A program made the translations under genes and the position numbers. The notes beneath the pieces are model-generated. The model saw only the letters and a program-made list of their open reading frames with translations, did not search any database and had not been told where the DNA came from. Below are positions 15,272 through 17,337 of a DNA stretch of 17,337 nucleotides, piece after piece. Position 1 is the stretch's first letter. Each line of letters opens with the position of its first letter. Source of the stretch: Flammeovirgaceae bacterium UBA5867 (lineage in GTDB: Bacteria > Bacteroidota > Bacteroidia > Cytophagales > Cyclobacteriaceae); assembly GCA_002432545.1 (NCBI GenBank), contig DJFR01000164.1:46301-63637 (forward strand), read 5' to 3'.

Positions 15272-15727
15272 TCAATTGCGTTTAGCACTTTTCCATGTGT
15301 CAATAGCATCATTGAAAAATGTCCATACTTGTGTGCTGTCTCCGTCAACGTATATATTAAAAGTTTTGGCGTTAGACGTGGTGACTTTTATGTACGAAGC
15401 ATAGGTAAGCGATCTCGTTAAATCATGTGGTTTGATGGAGTCAATCTCCTCGTAAAAAGCAGATTCAAAAGAATTATTGGATTTGTCTCTCTTATCAATC
15501 CAGTACGAAGCAAGTCTTTTATCGGTAAAAAAGTTTCCGCTGGATTTTATATCCGTCTGTGTGTCGAAGCGGATAATTTTCTCATCGTTTAAAAGTATAC
15601 CCAGGCTTTTTATATGATTGATATCTTCCGTTGAAAGGTCATTGCCTGTCTTTGTTTTATGGACACACGAAAGCAGCGTAGCTGATATAATAGTCAGAAA
15701 TGCGATCCTGTAAATATATTTCATCAT
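15272..15727 (-). CDS. Small PH-like lipoprotein
   Basis: 151 residues with a lipoprotein signal peptide: lipobox LLSC with Cys21 as the lipidated residue. The mature part reads like a compact PH-type barrel (LNDEKIIRFDT, GNFFTDKRLASYWID, FYEEIDSI, YIKVTTSNAKTFNIYVDGD) with a C-terminal helix (VWTFFNDAIDTWK). The family is not named with certainty. Two ATG codons stand together at the start (15722-15727), only 6 nt after the stop of the DUF7660-like gene, and the membrane PH-like gene follows by 21 nt. Both downstream products therefore look PH-like, one exported and one membrane-embedded, suggesting they face each other across or along the inner membrane. Confidence 0.7.
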   Translation of the reverse strand: MMKYIYRIAFLTIISATLLSCVHKTKTGNDLSTEDINHIKSLGILLNDEKIIRFDTQTDIKSSGNFFTDKRLASYWIDKRDKSNNSFESAFYEEIDSIKPHDLTRSLTYASYIKVTTSNAKTFNIYVDGDSTQVWTFFNDAIDTWKSAKRN

Positions 15728-15733
15728 TTTAAA

Positions 15734-16000
15734 TTATTCATATATAATCGAACCCTTCAATATATCAGCAAATACACGCCATGATGCTATATCTGCATTG
15801 ATATGTCTGCCGATTGATTTTTGGTTGTTGTCATAAACACCTTGTATGTCGCGTGCATAGCGTGTCATAGCTTCCAGAAAATCTGCCAACGTTTTATTTT
15901 CCCATTCATGTTGATTATTGCTGTAGTCTTCATACAATAAGTCCAGGAATGTAATGAAGGATTTTCGGTCGGTTACTTTAATGTCGTATAGTTCGTTCAT
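15734..16000 (-). CDS. DUF7660-like small protein
   Basis: 88 residues, cytosolic and acidic. The sequence follows the DUF7660 pattern as I remember it: an opening strand and helix (FITFLDLLYEDY), the signature HEWENKTLADFLEAMTRY (54-element region at about 36-53) and the closing SWRVFADILKGSIIYE. Proteins of this kind are widespread, short and often found among toxin-immunity or orphan genes, but no toxin is visible here. First gene of a tight minus-strand unit (6 and 21 nt spacings). A perfect -7 element lies about 60 nt upstream. Confidence 0.75.
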   Translation of the reverse strand: MNELYDIKVTDRKSFITFLDLLYEDYSNNQHEWENKTLADFLEAMTRYARDIQGVYDNNQKSIGRHINADIASWRVFADILKGSIIYE

Positions 16001-16061
16001 ATAGAGATGAGTTATTTCTATTTATATTGGAATGATACTTTCAGAGAGAATATCTCCCGTG

Positions 16062-16069
16062 CAAATATA
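16062..16069 (-). promoter_or_regulatory. Candidate -7 element for the DUF7660-like operon
   Basis: On the minus strand TATATTTG, a perfect match to TAnnTTTG, about 60 nt before the ATG at 16000. No TTG stands at the standard distance (the nearest is 29 nt away), so the -33 half is missing or weak. Confidence 0.4.
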
Positions 16070-16143
16070 GCACTCCTGCGTTTCTGCGCCTTTTTTCACA
16101 ATTCAGAATTTTTCCAAAATCGATAGCAACCTTGTGGGCATAA

Positions 16144-16470
16144 CAAGATAGTCGTTCGCATACTAGAATTCCGCATGTTAATGTTGTACTGAAGTCGCTA
16201 CCGGGTAGTGTATTGGTCAGTGGTACAGTGACGAGTGATGACGGTTTATTTTCAATTTCCGGTATAGCACCTTCTAAGAGTATATTTAGCGCCGATCGCC
16301 AGAATCTATTTTCAGGAAGTGTAAAACAGAATGGTTTGTTCCACCGGCCATACAAACCGATGTACAACTATCAACCGTAGACCTGGCGCCCGATGTAGTG
16401 CCACAGTGAAAAACTTAACGACTGCTACGAAACGCAGGTGATCCGTGCCGGCTACAATCTTAAATTTTGA
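16144..16470 (+). pseudogene. Relic of an outer-membrane beta-barrel/TonB-dependent receptor
   Basis: Three remnants lie in the order expected for such a receptor. First, 16147-16269 encodes DSRSHTRIPHVNVVLKSLP, then VSGTVTSDDGLFSISGI, a clear carboxypeptidase-regulatory-like beta-sandwich. Second, 16350-16406, in another frame, encodes IQTDVQLSTVDLAPDVVP, resembling the last strand of that domain before a TonB box. Third, 16420-16467 encodes DCYETQVIRAGYNLKF followed by a TGA stop (16468-16470), a typical C-terminal barrel beta-signal. There is no start codon or signal peptide; an in-frame TAA (16141-16143) precedes the first piece, TAG codons interrupt it, and the roughly 600-residue plug and barrel are absent. 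The antisense 108-codon open frame over it is only a shadow. With its flanks (16001-16143 and 16471-16525, nothing seen) this fills the 525-base gap. Confidence 0.6.
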
Positions 16471-16525
16471 AGATACTCTACATAGATCCAACCCGAATAA
16501 CGATTAACCGGTAACGTACAACGGC

Positions 16526-17218
16526 CTAGAGCTCAAACGTAAACCCTTTCTCCGTAAGCTTATCATAAATCTTCTTATCAAACCTGTAAAGACTTGCCGC
16601 CCGGTGCGATACATCTTTTTGTTTCTCCTGGCAGGGTACCAGCAGATTCATCTTCATCAGTTTGCGCCTGAAGTTCGGCTTGTCTAGTTTCTTACCGAGT
16701 ATAGCTTCGTATAGTTCCTGCAATTGCAGCAGCGTAAACTTCTTGGGCAATAAATTAAATCCAATAGGTTCGTGACGCACTTTATGCTTCAGGTGGGAGA
16801 GGCCTGCTTCCAGTATATCTTTGTGATCGTACGGCAGTGAAGGTATATCTCCGATCTTGAACCACTTTGCATCCGAAGCCGTGAAACCAGGATCAAGTGT
16901 ATAATTTTCCGGCTTTACCAAAGCATAGTATACAATCGTAATAACACGTTTGGACGGATAGCGATTTACATCACCGAACGAGCGTAGTTGCTCCAGGTAT
17001 ATTTTGGAAACACCGGTAAGGTCTTGCAGCAGGCGTCCGGCAGCATCATCAGCACTCTCGTTATATTTTATCCATCCACCGGGCAACGCCCATTTACCTT
17101 TGCTGATCCCTTCACCGTGCTGTACCAGCAGAATGTCGAGCTCGCTCTTTTTAAAACCGAAAATGAGGCAGTCAATCGAGAGCGCATCGATGATTGCATC
17201 CGGAAAATCTTTTGCCAT
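16526..17218 (-). CDS. Nudix/winged-helix transcriptional regulator, NrtR/AraR-like
   Basis: 230 residues. An N-terminal Nudix fold (about 10-145) is followed by a winged-helix DNA-binding domain (about 158-230; FTLLQLQELYEAILGKKLDKPN, then FRRKLMKMNLL and the wing SLYRFD). The Nudix box runs from G48 to V70 (consensus GX5EX7REUXEEXGU). G48, E54, R62, G69 and V70 fit, but the metal-binding glutamates are replaced (L63, D66, L67), so hydrolysis is probably lost and the domain acts as a ligand sensor. The family includes NrtR (NAD metabolism, ADP-ribose sensing) and, in Bacteroidota, AraR-type regulators of pentose use; which applies here depends on the neighbour to the right. The ATG at 17216-17218 follows a leader of about 43 nt. 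A 21-bp palindrome over its -7 element suggests autorepression. Confidence 0.92.
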   Translation of the reverse strand: MAKDFPDAIIDALSIDCLIFGFKKSELDILLVQHGEGISKGKWALPGGWIKYNESADDAAGRLLQDLTGVSKIYLEQLRSFGDVNRYPSKRVITIVYYALVKPENYTLDPGFTASDAKWFKIGDIPSLPYDHKDILEAGLSHLKHKVRHEPIGFNLLPKKFTLLQLQELYEAILGKKLDKPNFRRKLMKMNLLVPCQEKQKDVSHRAASLYRFDKKIYDKLTEKGFTFEL

Positions 17219-17260
17219 AGATTGTATCAGGCGGGAAGATAGAAAATAATTTCAGCAACC

Positions 17261-17281
17261 TTGTAGTCAAATGTACTATAA
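17261..17281. promoter_or_regulatory. 21-bp palindromic operator over divergent promoters
   Basis: TTGTAGT (17261-17267) and ACTATAA (17275-17281) pair at 6 of 7 positions around a 7-nt centre. A perfect minus-strand -7 element TACATTTG (17268-17275) lies inside it and serves the Nudix regulator. On the plus strand its first TTG (17261-17263), 22 nt, then TATCTTTA (17286-17293; 7 of 8 match) make a divergent promoter. A bound dimer would cover both, the standard layout for a self-controlled local regulator. Confidence 0.55.
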
Positions 17282-17325
17282 GTTATATCTTTAACCCGAT
17301 TTTCAACCGATTGTATATTCAAGAT

Positions 17326-17337
17326 ATGGAGTATTGG
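17326..17337 (+). CDS. Possible start of a divergent gene, cut by the window end
   Basis: ATG at 17326-17328 followed by three codons (MEYW) before the sequence ends. Support is positional only: it lies about 25-30 nt after the predicted plus-strand start point of the promoter sharing the operator with the Nudix regulator. Product unknown. Confidence 0.3.

Noticed and set aside
16041..16367. 108-codon minus-strand open frame in the gap
   Set aside because: The opposite strand carries recognisable receptor remnants; the minus translation has no family features or signal.

Overview
The window looks like chromosomal DNA from a Bacteroidota bacterium, most likely a Cytophagales-type soil or freshwater organism. 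The signs are large MacB/FtsX-type permeases without a neighbouring ATPase, TonB-dependent receptors with an N-terminal carboxypeptidase-regulatory-like domain, a membrane-anchored LytTR regulator, a Nudix/winged-helix regulator, DUF4932 and YfiR-type proteins, and several matches to the Bacteroidota -7 promoter consensus TAnnTTTG. No tRNA, rRNA, CRISPR array, phage gene, transposase or integrase was seen.

Left block (1-5472, all minus strand). A TrxR-like FAD oxidoreductase is followed by an Fpg/Nei DNA glycosylase that has lost all zinc-finger cysteines, then an FtsX-type ABC permease and a secreted DUF4932 protein that starts with TTG. The oxidoreductase promoter carries a perfect 16-bp inverted repeat over its -33 element.

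Centre (5473-12170). A four-helix LytTR regulator, preceded by a perfect 10-bp direct repeat with a 21-bp period, is followed by a TonB-dependent receptor on the same strand. This receptor converges on a minus-strand TonB-dependent siderophore-type receptor, with a strong hairpin terminator between them. The siderophore receptor has a good -33/-7 promoter and a small palindrome just upstream.

Accessory block (12171-16000, all minus). A run of small, visibly A+T-richer genes includes two unrecognised proteins, a YfiR-family periplasmic protein (TTG start) paired with a secreted protein, and a tight three-gene unit. That unit encodes a DUF7660-like protein, a PH-like lipoprotein and a membrane protein that looks like a PH fold split by two transmembrane helices.

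Right end (16001-17337). A 525-base space without an intact gene holds a plus-strand relic of an outer-membrane beta-barrel/TonB-dependent receptor: its N-terminal domain and C-terminal beta-signal survive, and the body is deleted. A minus-strand NrtR/AraR-like Nudix regulator follows. Between it and a possible divergent plus-strand gene running off the window lies a 21-bp palindrome overlapping promoter elements of both. The clearest biological themes are outer-membrane uptake with local regulators, and several candidate self-regulated promoters. I found no defence system or other wholly new multi-gene machine.
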